Assembly: GCF_024703995.1 (NCBI RefSeq)
Contig: NZ_JAMXQV010000007.1
Span: 248,001 to 312,000, forward strand
Length of the DNA stretch: 64,000 nucleotides
Direction: 5' to 3'
Source of the DNA: Amycolatopsis iheyensis
Lineage (GTDB): Bacteria; Actinomycetota; Actinomycetes; Mycobacteriales; Pseudonocardiaceae
How positions within the stretch are numbered: the stretch's first letter is position 1; every line of letters begins with the position of its first letter. Positions 17,792-25,769 of the stretch are shown here, piece after piece. The notes beneath the pieces are model-generated. The model had not been told where the DNA came from. It worked only from the letters and a program-made list of their open reading frames with translations, and made no database searches. Made by a program: the position numbers and the translations under genes.

Positions 17792-18981
17792 CCGAGGTCA
17801 GGGTCGGGCTGCTCGAGTTCGGCAAGGCGCTCAACGACTCGGTCACCCTGCCCGGCCTCGGCGAGCTGCCCGGCGCGCAGGTGAGCCTCGGGCGCGCGGT
17901 CCGCGGCGCGCGGGCCCGGCTCCGCCGTGGTGATCGCGTGCTCGCGGACAACCTGCGCCTCGGGATCATGGTGCGGAAGAAGTTCTTTTCCAGCGACGTC
18001 GAGCCGGTGACCGACGCCGGGTTCCTGAAGGACGTGTTCGTCGCCGTCGGGTGGCGCGACCTCGGGCACGGCGACGCGCTGGAGCTGTACACCGACGACG
18101 TCGCCGGGCCGGACCTCAGCCGCCCCATCGCTTCCGCGACGGTGGCCGCGCCGGGGTACGACCAGCTGACCGGGTTCCACGCGCAGGTGCTGGTCCGGGA
18201 CGGCGTGCTGCGCTTCGGGGCGTTGACGGTCCTGGCGCGCGGCGGCTCGCCGATGCGGGTGCTGGGCCTGTTCGGGCCGACCGGGCCTTTGGACGAGCTG
18301 CCGCCCGGGCAGCCGGGCACGGTGCTGCTCGGCTTCCAGTGCGACGTGCCGCCGCTGGCGGGCGACGTGCTGACGGCGTTCGACTCGCCGGTCGACGTGG
18401 AGCGCCGCGAGGGGGTCGCGGTCGTGCACGGCGTCCAGGACCTGGGCAACGGTTCGGTGGTGGCGGCGGTCGAGGTGCCGGAGGGCCGCGGCGGCGTGTT
18501 CACGGTCGGCACGCGGGCGCGGGTGCTGCGGCCGAAGGGGACGACGTTCAACGAGCAGAGCACGGTCGTCGCGCCGGAGCTGCGGATCCTGTCGCTGGCC
18601 CGGGACGGCGTGGCGACGCGGACGAACGGCGGGGCGCGGACGTTCACCGTCGGGCTGGCGTTCCGCGATCTGCGGCAGAACGACACGATCGAGGCATTCG
18701 TGCCGTCGGACGCGGTGGAGCTGGCGCCGCCACCCGCACCTTTGGTCGCACCTCTGCTGGACGTCAATTCGGCTTCGGGGCCCGAGCTGGCCCGGCTGCT
18801 TTCGCCATCGCAGGTGACGACGGCACTCGAGGTGCGCCGGCGGCAGGGCGGGTTCCCGGACGTCGAGGCGTTCGGCGTCGCGATCGGGTTGCAGCCGCAC
18901 GAGATCGTCCGGCTGCGCAGACAGGCGACGGCCGGACGGGTGACGTTGCGCGAGACGGGTGTGCGGCAGCTCGACATCTGA
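17788..18981 (+). CDS. Protein with EF-Tu-like beta-barrels and C-terminal HhH
   Basis: A 397-residue protein from GTG 17788 (GTGA overlap with the previous gene). The N-terminal third (LRLGIMVRKKFF, VFVAVGWRDLGHGDALELY) I do not recognise. Residues about 150-330 have two segments resembling translation-factor beta-barrel domains (TVLLGFQCDVPPLAGDVLTA; FTVGLAFRDLRQNDTIEAF). The C-terminus carries ComEA-type helix-hairpin-helix motifs (LLDVNSASGPELARLL), which usually bind DNA nonspecifically. Being the last member of the Ycf46 operon, it may link that complex to nucleic acid or ribosomes. No function is established as far as I know. Confidence 0.65.
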   Translation: MTEVRVGLLEFGKALNDSVTLPGLGELPGAQVSLGRAVRGARARLRRGDRVLADNLRLGIMVRKKFFSSDVEPVTDAGFLKDVFVAVGWRDLGHGDALELYTDDVAGPDLSRPIASATVAAPGYDQLTGFHAQVLVRDGVLRFGALTVLARGGSPMRVLGLFGPTGPLDELPPGQPGTVLLGFQCDVPPLAGDVLTAFDSPVDVERREGVAVVHGVQDLGNGSVVAAVEVPEGRGGVFTVGTRARVLRPKGTTFNEQSTVVAPELRILSLARDGVATRTNGGARTFTVGLAFRDLRQNDTIEAFVPSDAVELAPPPAPLVAPLLDVNSASGPELARLLSPSQVTTALEVRRRQGGFPDVEAFGVAIGLQPHEIVRLRRQATAGRVTLRETGVRQLDI

Positions 18982-19001
18982 GCGCGGGGTGGCGGGTCCG
19001 C

Positions 19002-19014
19002 TACGCTCGGGGAC
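19002..19014 (+). promoter_or_regulatory. Leaderless-type promoter of EspG-like gene
   Basis: TACGCT at 19002-19007 is a TANNNT -10 box, and the GTG at 19015 follows after 7 nt, where transcription should begin. It supports an independent, leaderless transcript for the ESX cluster although the previous gene ends only 33 bp upstream. Confidence 0.5.
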
Positions 19015-19707
19015 GTGCCGGAGGAATTCTCACTGGGCCTGGCTGAGGTCGACGCGGCGGTCCGGCGTACCGGTCTTCCGGCGAGCTGGCACCCGTTCGA
19101 AATCCGCAGCCCGGGCGAGACGCTGGCGGAAAACGAACGCATCGCGGCGGCTTCGTGGGAGTCGATGCGGGCGCGCCGCCTGGCGGGTCCGGACAAACTG
19201 GACATCGAGGTGGAGCAGACGCTGCGGGCGTGGACCCAGCCGGACGTGCTGATCATCGTCCGCGCGGCGGAGGAGGGCCGCGAGGTGTTCTACCGCGCGG
19301 CGATCGGCCACGGCCTGGGGGTGTTCTCGGAGCTGGCGGGCGAGGAGATCCTGTTCGCCCAGACCCGCCCGGACCGCCTGGTGGACATGGTGGTCGGCAT
19401 GCTCCCGGCGTACCGCCCGGTGCCACTGCCGGAGCTGACGATCACCCGCGGCGCACCGCGCCAGGACGTCGAGGCGGCGGCGGAGTTCTCCAGGTGGCCG
19501 CTGCACCGCTACGGAACGTTCGAGCTGTCGGCCCGCCACGGCGGCTCCCTGCGCCCGATGGGAACGGTTTCGTTCGTCGACAACGACGGCGGCCGGTTCC
19601 TGATGATCACGGACACCCTCCCGGGCGACGAAACCCGCGTCCGGTTCATCCCTTCGGATGGTTCCCACCTGCGCACCTGGCTCCACGAGCGTGGCACGAG
19701 CCACTGA
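19015..19707 (+). CDS. EspG-family ESX secretion-associated protein
   Basis: A 230-residue cytosolic protein from GTG 19015. The order FSLGLAEVDAAVRRTG, DVLIIVRAAEEGREVFYRAA, GEEILFAQTRPDRLVDMVVGMLP and the C-terminal GGRFLMITDTLPGDETRVRFIPSDGSHL is that of EspG proteins, which chaperone PE-PPE substrates in type VII secretion. It is followed by WXG-like, lipoprotein and PPE-like genes. Expected role: binding the PPE-like partner encoded at 20840 before export. Confidence 0.82.
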   Translation: MPEEFSLGLAEVDAAVRRTGLPASWHPFEIRSPGETLAENERIAAASWESMRARRLAGPDKLDIEVEQTLRAWTQPDVLIIVRAAEEGREVFYRAAIGHGLGVFSELAGEEILFAQTRPDRLVDMVVGMLPAYRPVPLPELTITRGAPRQDVEAAAEFSRWPLHRYGTFELSARHGGSLRPMGTVSFVDNDGGRFLMITDTLPGDETRVRFIPSDGSHLRTWLHERGTSH

Positions 19708-19779
19708 CACCACGGGTTCGTCACTAGTACAGTGCAGAGGGACCACGCAGGGTGGTGCCGAGACGACTGGGAGGGCGTC

Positions 19780-20274
19780 ATGGGCGGATCACAGTTCGGC
19801 GCACCGGGGTCGTTCACACCACCGGCCGGCGAGGGGGACGCGGGGTCGAAGTTCCTTTCGGGCGTGTTCGCCGACCCGACGGACACGAAGGCCGCGGAGC
19901 AGATCGGCGAAGGCGGCCGGCATCTGAAGTCGCTCGCGGAGAGCGGTCAGTTCGCCGTGAACGAAGAGGGGTTCCAGGCGTACATCAAAGCCTGCGACTT
20001 CTTCCTCGATGGCTTCGGCAAAATGCTCCTCGACGTCAACACCTTGGCGAACCCGGCCCAGATGGGCGGCAGCGACTACGCCAAGAAGGTCGCCAGCTTC
20101 AACGTTGAGGCCGCGAACGGCGACCCGGAATCGTTGATCCCGAACCTCGAAAAAATGCGCGACGGCGTGGAGCAAGCTCGCGAAGCGATGGTGATCGCGC
20201 GGAAGAACTACCGCGAGACCGAGGCCGCCCACAGCATGACGTTCGCCAACCTGGACAAGGGGCTGCACGAGTAG
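19780..20274 (+). CDS. WXG100/ESX-associated helical protein
   Basis: A 164-residue protein; ATG 19780 is chosen for its GGGAGGG box. It is almost wholly helical after a Gly/Pro-rich N-terminus, with QAYIKACDFFLDGFGKMLLD and a long C-terminal helix (LEKMRDGVEQAREAMVIARKNYRETE). No WxG is visible, so it is a diverged relative or accessory of the WXG100 group, seen in such four-gene clusters of Pseudonocardiales. Its stop and the next GTG share one base. Exact role unknown. Confidence 0.6.
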   Translation: MGGSQFGAPGSFTPPAGEGDAGSKFLSGVFADPTDTKAAEQIGEGGRHLKSLAESGQFAVNEEGFQAYIKACDFFLDGFGKMLLDVNTLANPAQMGGSDYAKKVASFNVEAANGDPESLIPNLEKMRDGVEQAREAMVIARKNYRETEAAHSMTFANLDKGLHE

Positions 20275-20825
20275 TGACCGCACGACGCGCCCCAGTCGCG
20301 CTCGCGACCCTCGCACTGGGCTTCTGCCTCACCGCCTGCACGAGCACGGTCGGCGGGCAGGCGAATCCGAGTTCGACGGGTTCCACTCCGACCAGCACCA
20401 CGGCTGATCCAGCTGACCCGTTCGCGGGGTTGAGTGCGTGCACGATCCTCGACCAGGCCCTTGCCGGACAAGGCTTTCCCCAGGCCGTGCCGGGTGTCGC
20501 GGCTCCGGAGCACAGCTGCCGCACCAGCAAGCCCACGTCCGGCGACACTCCGGGTATCGATCTCGGGCTAGTCCTCCAGGCCGGCGGGAACTACCGGGAC
20601 AACGTGAACAACCCCGACAAGGCCAGCGACGGGAAAGTGAACGGCCGCCCGGCGATCGAGGAGCAGGAACCTTTGCGCGCCAAGGGTCAGTGCGCCATCC
20701 GGTTCCAGGTGCGGAACTCGCGAGCCCTGTTCTCGCTCACCTACGGATCGGACACCGCCACCGCCTGCAAGAAAATCGAAGAACTCGCTCCGAAAGTCGA
20801 GCCACTGCTGCCGAAGAACAACTGA
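20274..20825 (+). CDS. DUF3558-type lipoprotein
   Basis: A 183-residue protein from GTG 20274 (TAGTG overlap). Signal peptide with lipobox LTAC (Cys22), a Ser/Thr-rich linker (STGSTPTSTTADPADPF), then the DUF3558 pattern: LSACTILDQAL, PEHSCRTS, and ending in TACKKIEELAPKVEPLLP. The four mature cysteines probably form two disulfides. DUF3558 lipoproteins often accompany ESX-type genes in this family; a molecular role is not established. Confidence 0.82.
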   Translation: MTARRAPVALATLALGFCLTACTSTVGGQANPSSTGSTPTSTTADPADPFAGLSACTILDQALAGQGFPQAVPGVAAPEHSCRTSKPTSGDTPGIDLGLVLQAGGNYRDNVNNPDKASDGKVNGRPAIEEQEPLRAKGQCAIRFQVRNSRALFSLTYGSDTATACKKIEELAPKVEPLLPKNN

Positions 20826-20839
20826 GACGGAGTCCAGCC

Positions 20840-22252
20840 ATGAGTCAGCCACACCGGGCGCAGCATCGCCAGTCCGAGGGTGACTACTACGCGGAGACCG
20901 CCCAGAAGGCCCAAGGCCTCGGCCCCGACGGACAGCGGATGACCCAAAAAGCCGCCTCCGACTATTCGGTTGCTCAGGGAAAGCAACTGCAGGAAGGCCA
21001 AACCCTTCGGGGCGGCGCGCCCGAACCCGGCGAAAACTACGCCAACAAGCCGCACGAAGAGCTCTACGACATGGTTCACACGAACATGAACCTCGAAGAC
21101 CTCAACGACCGCAGCCGGGTCGCGAACGTGTACGGCAACTGGCTCGCCGACGCCTCCAACCAATTCCGCGACGCGGCCACCGCAGCAGGCGGCTCCTGGC
21201 AGGGCCCGGCAGCCGACCAGGCGAACGGCTTCTTCCAAAGCACGGCCGGCCACACCGAGCAAACCGGCAACGCGATGCAGCTGGCGTCGAACCACTACTC
21301 GCAGCAGTCCGCGGCCGCGCACTACGCCAAGACCAACATGCCCGAGCCCACCGGCTTCAACCAGCAAGCCGAGCTCGACAAGGCCAAGCAGCAGTACAAC
21401 TCCGGCGATCTCATCGGCATGAGCGGCACCATGGCCGACATCCAGCTCAAGCAGCAGCAGGCCGACGCCGCCCACCAGCAGGCCGTTCAGGTCCTGCAGA
21501 ACCTCGACGGCACCTACCACGAGACCGCCAGCTCCCAGCCCACCTACGCGCCGCCGCCGCAGCTGGGGCAGGGGGACTCCACCTCCGTCTCCGGCTTCCA
21601 CGGGACCAGCAGCACCAGCTTCACCGGCACGCCGACCATCGGCGGGACGACCACCGGGCCCGGCGGGACCAGCGGCAGCTTCGTCCCCGGCGGCGGCACC
21701 ACCACCGCGCCCGGGGTGACGCCGCCCGGTGCGACTCCGCCGTCCTACGTGCCGCCCGGTGTCACCAGTGGCACCGGGACCTTCGGCGGCGGCAACACCA
21801 GCTTCCGCGGCGCGCCCGCGGCCGGTGGCTTCCCGCGGATGACCCCCGACGGCCTCGCCATGACCGGGACGCCCGGTGGCACCGGCACCTCCGGCGGCGG
21901 TGACATCACCCGAGGCAAAACCGGCGCGGGACGCGCCGGGAGCGGGTTCGCCGGGTCGCGCGTGTCCGGTGGTGGCTACACCGGTGGTCCGAAGGAAGGC
22001 GGCGAGGGCGCCAAGACCGGCGGCGGGAAGGCCCCCGGCGAGCGGCTCGAACGCGGGGCCACGGCCGCCGCGGCCGCGAAGGGCAAGGCCGGGGCCAACG
22101 GTGCCGCGGGCGCCGCCGGGGCCGGCAAGAAGAAGGAAGACGACAAAGAGCACAAGAACAAGTACGGGCTCGAGGAAGACGTCTTCGACCTCAAGCCGGA
22201 ACGCGGGCCCGACGGCGAGAAGATCGTCAAGCCCATCATCGGGGAGTCGTAA
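20840..22252 (+). CDS. PPE-like ESX substrate with Gly/Thr/Pro-rich tail
   Basis: A 470-residue protein from ATG 20840. Residues about 60-250 form a helical PPE-like region (ELYDMVHTNMNLEDL, VYGNWLADASNQFRDAATA, GSWQGPAADQANGFFQ, a WxG turn in the usual hairpin). A flexible Gly/Thr/Pro-rich segment (about 255-400) and a Gly/Ala/Lys-rich part follow. It ends in a conserved-looking KYGLEEDVFDLKPERGPDGE. EspG-like and lipoprotein genes precede it. It is the likely exported component of this cluster; no EccC or membrane secretion genes are in the window. Confidence 0.7.
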   Translation: MSQPHRAQHRQSEGDYYAETAQKAQGLGPDGQRMTQKAASDYSVAQGKQLQEGQTLRGGAPEPGENYANKPHEELYDMVHTNMNLEDLNDRSRVANVYGNWLADASNQFRDAATAAGGSWQGPAADQANGFFQSTAGHTEQTGNAMQLASNHYSQQSAAAHYAKTNMPEPTGFNQQAELDKAKQQYNSGDLIGMSGTMADIQLKQQQADAAHQQAVQVLQNLDGTYHETASSQPTYAPPPQLGQGDSTSVSGFHGTSSTSFTGTPTIGGTTTGPGGTSGSFVPGGGTTTAPGVTPPGATPPSYVPPGVTSGTGTFGGGNTSFRGAPAAGGFPRMTPDGLAMTGTPGGTGTSGGGDITRGKTGAGRAGSGFAGSRVSGGGYTGGPKEGGEGAKTGGGKAPGERLERGATAAAAAKGKAGANGAAGAAGAGKKKEDDKEHKNKYGLEEDVFDLKPERGPDGEKIVKPIIGES

Positions 22253-22305
22253 GGGAAGACCCCTAAATCTCCCCTAGACGAAGGCCGCGCACCCCGGCCC
22301 CTGGC

Positions 22306-22318
22306 TAGATTGGGGTGC
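22306..22318 (+). promoter_or_regulatory. Leaderless-type promoter of phzF-like gene
   Basis: TAGATT at 22306-22311 followed by 7 nt and then ATG 22319. No Shine-Dalgarno sequence is present, so a leaderless mRNA is likely. Confidence 0.5.
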
Positions 22319-23068
22319 ATGCGCTTCTTCATCGTCGACGCCTTCACCGACCAGGCCTTCGCCGGGAACTCCGCCGGCGTCGTCCTCCTGGACGAGCCCG
22401 CCGACGCGACCTGGATGCAGGCCGTCGCCGCCGAGATGAAGCACGCCGAGACCGCCTTCGTCGTCACCTCGCCGAGCGGCCCGAAGTCGCTCCGGTGGTT
22501 CACGCCCGCCGTCGAGGTCGCGCTGTGCGGGCACGCCACCGTCGCCGCCACGCACGTCCTCGGGGGCTCGCAGGTCTACACCACGAAAAGCGGCGAACTG
22601 CGCGCGCACGCGCAGGACGGCTGGGTCGAGCTGGACTTCCCGTCCGACCCGCCCTCGCCGACCGACGACGATCTGTCCGAAATCCTCCCCGGTGTCGAGA
22701 TCGAGTACACCGGCCGCGGCGTCGAGAACCTCTTCGCCGTCCTGCCCGACGCCGAAACGGTGAGAACCCTCGAGCCCGACCTCGCCCGGCTCAAGACGAC
22801 CTGGAAGGGCCGCCTGCTGGTGACGGCGAAGGGCGACGACTACGTCAGCCGCTTCTTCGCGCCGGGTGTCGGCATCGACGAGGACCCGGTCACCGGCTCG
22901 GCGCACTGCATCCTCTCGCCGTACTGGTCTGAGAAGCTGGGGCGCGACGAGCTCACGGGCCACCAGGTCTCGGCGCGCGGCGGGATCGTCCGCACCCGCC
23001 AGGACGGCGACCGCGTCCACCTCGCCGGCCAGGCCGTGACGGTCGTGAGCGGGGAGCTGCACGTCTGA
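22319..23068 (+). CDS. PhzF-family isomerase
   Basis: A 249-residue protein starting MRFFIVDAFTDQAFAGNSAG, the characteristic PhzF N-terminus. HAETAFV carries the catalytic Glu position, and RWFTPAVEVALCGHATVAA and DEDPVTGSAHCIL are the other two family motifs. PhzF isomerises trans-2,3-dihydro-3-hydroxyanthranilate in phenazine synthesis, but most genomic PhzF-like proteins act elsewhere, and no phenazine genes are here. The stop overlaps the YccF start by one base (TGATG). Confidence 0.9.
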   Translation: MRFFIVDAFTDQAFAGNSAGVVLLDEPADATWMQAVAAEMKHAETAFVVTSPSGPKSLRWFTPAVEVALCGHATVAATHVLGGSQVYTTKSGELRAHAQDGWVELDFPSDPPSPTDDDLSEILPGVEIEYTGRGVENLFAVLPDAETVRTLEPDLARLKTTWKGRLLVTAKGDDYVSRFFAPGVGIDEDPVTGSAHCILSPYWSEKLGRDELTGHQVSARGGIVRTRQDGDRVHLAGQAVTVVSGELHV

Positions 23069-23442
23069 TGCGCACGCTGCTGAACCTCATCTGGCTCGTC
23101 CTGTGCGGCTTCTGGATGGCCCTCGGTTACCTGGTCGCGGGCATCATCTGCTGCATCCTGATCGTGACGATCCCGTTCGGGCTGGCGTCGTTCCGGATCG
23201 CGCACTACGCGCTCTGGCCGTTCGGCCGCACGGTGGTCGACCGCCGCGACGCGGGTGCGGCGTCCTGCCTGGGCAACGTCATCTGGTTCGTGTTCGCCGG
23301 GCTGTGGCTGGCGGTCGGGCACGTGCTGACGGGCATCGCCCTGTGCCTGACGATCATCGGCATCCCGCTGGGCGTGGCGAACTTCAAGATGATCCCGGTG
23401 TCCCTGATGCCGCTGGGCAAGGAGATCGTCGAGATCGCTTAA
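23068..23442 (+). CDS. YccF-domain membrane protein
   Basis: A 124-residue protein with two copies of the YccF repeat. Each has a hydrophobic helix pair and the motif TIPFGLASFRI or IGIPLGVANFKM, with ALWPFG and SLMPLG ends. I recall Rv0870c as a relative beside cspB in M. tuberculosis. Function unknown. Its stop overlaps that of the convergent DUF4304 gene by 4 bp. Confidence 0.88.
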   Translation: MRTLLNLIWLVLCGFWMALGYLVAGIICCILIVTIPFGLASFRIAHYALWPFGRTVVDRRDAGAASCLGNVIWFVFAGLWLAVGHVLTGIALCLTIIGIPLGVANFKMIPVSLMPLGKEIVEIA

Positions 23443-23948
23443 CGCGCGCCGAGGATGGCGAGGGCGTACGCCGGGTCCGGGCTCTTGGTGAAGCCGAAGT
23501 CGCCGGTCCGGATCGTGGCGACCAACCGCTCGCGGTCGAGCAGCTCGCGCAGCCGCGGGACGCCACGCGAAGCCAACTGCCGCAGGACGTCGTCGCCGCA
23601 CTGCTCCAGATCGGCTTCGCGCCGGACGAGCCACCAGGGCTCCGGGCCGTGCTGGGGCACGCCGGGCGTGGGGTGCAGGCGATCCCGCCAGAGTCCGTCG
23701 GCCTCACCAGGCCGCACACCGCTGCCCGGGCGGCCGGGCCGGTTCCACCACGGCTCCGGCACGACGGCCATGTTCACGACGAACCGCACGGCCGTCGCCG
23801 AGGTCATCGAGGAACTCTGCACGTTGACGATCGCGCAGTCGCCGGTCGGCGCGGTCAGCCGCCAGGTCGGCGCCGTTCCCGTGAACCCCTCGGCGCGCAA
23901 CGCCGGGCCGATCCGGTCCCGCAGCATGGCGCGGAACTCGCCGATCAA
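23439..23948 (-). CDS. DUF4304 protein
   Basis: A 169-residue protein. TTG 23948 is preferred because it overlaps the upstream stop (TTGA), as elsewhere in this window; ATG 23927 is an alternative. GEFRAMLRDRIGPALRAEGF followed by W and QSSSMTSATAVRFVVNMAV matches the DUF4304 plan. No function is known. The preceding gene encodes a phosphoesterase, and the two are translationally coupled. Confidence 0.65.
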   Translation of the reverse strand: MIGEFRAMLRDRIGPALRAEGFTGTAPTWRLTAPTGDCAIVNVQSSSMTSATAVRFVVNMAVVPEPWWNRPGRPGSGVRPGEADGLWRDRLHPTPGVPQHGPEPWWLVRREADLEQCGDDVLRQLASRGVPRLRELLDRERLVATIRTGDFGFTKSPDPAYALAILGAR

Positions 23949-24745
23949 GACTCCGGCTCGTACGGCAGCTCCACCACCAGGCAAGGCCCCCCGACGAACA
24001 GTCCCCCGTCCACGCCCAACGCCTTCCCGCCCGCGTACAGGAACGGCCCCTCGATCAGCGTCGGGTGGATTCCCAGCTGGTCCGCGATCACGCTGTGCCC
24101 GTGCACGATCCGGGACCCACCCAGCGCGTCCATCAGCTTCTGGGCGTTCTCCTCGCCGCCCGGGCCGCGGAACGCGTAGCGCGTCGTCATGCGGCGCCAG
24201 ACGTCCCACCAGGCCTCGATGTCCGAGCCCGTCAGGATCTCCGTTGCCGTTTCGTTGATCTCCGAAACCGACGTGCCCCAGTCGAGGTACTCCAGGGTGT
24301 CCGAGTGCAGCAGGAGGTGGTCCGCCGCCACCGCCGCCAGCGGACGCGCCGACAACCACTCGATGTGCTCCGGCGTCAGGCGGTCCTGGTCCGACAGCAG
24401 GCCGCCGTTGATCTCCCAGCTGCGGGCGAAGCTGCGGGGGCCGAAGTCGGACGGCACCTGCTCGTCGCCGAAGTGGTACATGCCCAGCGCCAGGATCTCG
24501 TGGTTGCCCAGCAGCGTCTGGACCTGGCCACCGGCCTCGGCCGCCTGCTCCTCGAGCCGCATGACCAGGTCGATCGCGCCGACGCCGTCCGGGCCGCGGT
24601 CGACGAAGTCCCCCAGGAACCACAGCTGGTCCTCGCCCCCGGACCAGGTGTCTTCGTCGTCCACCAACCCCTCGGCGCGCAGTGCTTCGGCCAGTTCGTC
24701 GCGGTGGCCGTGCACGTCGCCGACAACGTACGTGGAGTTGCTCAT
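23945..24745 (-). CDS. Metallophosphoesterase
   Basis: A 266-residue calcineurin-like phosphoesterase. The metal-binding blocks are in order: VVGDVHGH (D-x-H), FLGDFVDRG (GDxxDRG), LLGNHEIL (GNHE), and later HS and VHGHSVI. Similar to the protein-phosphatase/ApaH-like branch; the substrate is unknown. TATCGT lies 6 nt before the ATG, suggesting a leaderless transcript. Confidence 0.87.
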   Translation of the reverse strand: MSNSTYVVGDVHGHRDELAEALRAEGLVDDEDTWSGGEDQLWFLGDFVDRGPDGVGAIDLVMRLEEQAAEAGGQVQTLLGNHEILALGMYHFGDEQVPSDFGPRSFARSWEINGGLLSDQDRLTPEHIEWLSARPLAAVAADHLLLHSDTLEYLDWGTSVSEINETATEILTGSDIEAWWDVWRRMTTRYAFRGPGGEENAQKLMDALGGSRIVHGHSVIADQLGIHPTLIEGPFLYAGGKALGVDGGLFVGGPCLVVELPYEPES

Positions 24746-24782
24746 CCGGTGACGATAAGCCCTGCTGGCACCCGCGCCACCG

Positions 24783-25577
24783 TCAGCCTTCGCCGAACGG
24801 GTCGCCGGTTCGCCCGATCAGGTCGGCGATCGAGTCGAGCACCAGGGTGGGCCGATACGGATAGCGTTCGGCCGACTCCCGGGTGGATATGCCGGTGAGC
24901 ACCAGGATGGTCTGCAGCCCGGCTTCGATGCCCGAATGCACGTCGGTGTCCATGCGGTCGCCGATCATCAGCGTCGACTCCGAGTGCGCGCCCAGCCGCC
25001 GCAACGCCGAGCGCATCATCAGCGGGTTCGGCTTGCCGACGTAGTACGGCGAACGCCCGGTGGCCTTCTCGATCAGCGCCGCGACGGACCCGGTGGCCGG
25101 CATCGAGCCCTCCAGGCTCGGCCCGGTCGCGTCGGGGTTGGTCGCGATGAACTTGGCGCCGCCTTCGATCAGCCGGATCGCGCGGGTGATCGCGCTGAAG
25201 CTGTACGTGCGCGTCTCGCCCAGCACGACGTAGTCCGGGTCACGCTCGGTCAGCACGTAGCCGACCTCGTGCAGCGCCGTCGTCAGGCCCGCTTCGCCGA
25301 TGACGTACGCCGAGCCGTTCGGCCGCTGCGACGAGAGGAACTTCGCGGTCGCCAGCGCCGAGGTCCAGATCGACTCCTCCGGGATGTCGAGCCCGGTGCG
25401 CTCCAGCCGGGCCCGCAGGTCACGCGGGGTGTAGATCGAGTTGTTGGTCAGCACCAGGAAGTCGATGCCGTTGGCCTTCAGCTCGGCGAGGAACTCGTCG
25501 GCCCCGGGGACGAGGTGCTCTTCCTTGACCAGGACGCCGTCCATGTCGGAGAGATACGTCCACCGGCGTTCGTTCAT
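24783..25577 (-). CDS. HAD-IIA phosphatase (NagD-like)
   Basis: A 264-residue protein. [18 protein letters not shown] is motif I of HAD subclass [16 protein letters not shown] is motif [14 protein letters not shown] gives the motif III lysine, and [18 protein letters not shown] is motif IV with the subclass IIA cap between II and III. Such enzymes dephosphorylate nucleotides or sugar phosphates. TAGGTT stands 6 nt before ATG 25577. Confidence 0.9.
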   Translation of the reverse strand: MNERRWTYLSDMDGVLVKEEHLVPGADEFLAELKANGIDFLVLTNNSIYTPRDLRARLERTGLDIPEESIWTSALATAKFLSSQRPNGSAYVIGEAGLTTALHEVGYVLTERDPDYVVLGETRTYSFSAITRAIRLIEGGAKFIATNPDATGPSLEGSMPATGSVAALIEKATGRSPYYVGKPNPLMMRSALRRLGAHSESTLMIGDRMDTDVHSGIEAGLQTILVLTGISTRESAERYPYRPTLVLDSIADLIGRTGDPFGEG

Positions 25578-25769
25578 GCGCGGAACCTATCACGCGCGCG
25601 AGGCACCTGCGGCCCACGCCGAAAAACGCTACAGTGGGAATTGCCGGTATCGCGAGGGGAGTCGCGCGCCGGCCACCGAGGGGGTTCGGGGGAATACTTT
25701 TCGACGTCGTCGGCGCGTGCCGCCGTGGCGCAATTCTTCCTGCCCCCGTCCGCGAAGGGGGAGAACCGA

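Noticed and set aside
22319..23068. Phenazine biosynthesis locus
   Set aside because: Only a PhzF-like isomerase is present; no other phz genes occur in the window.
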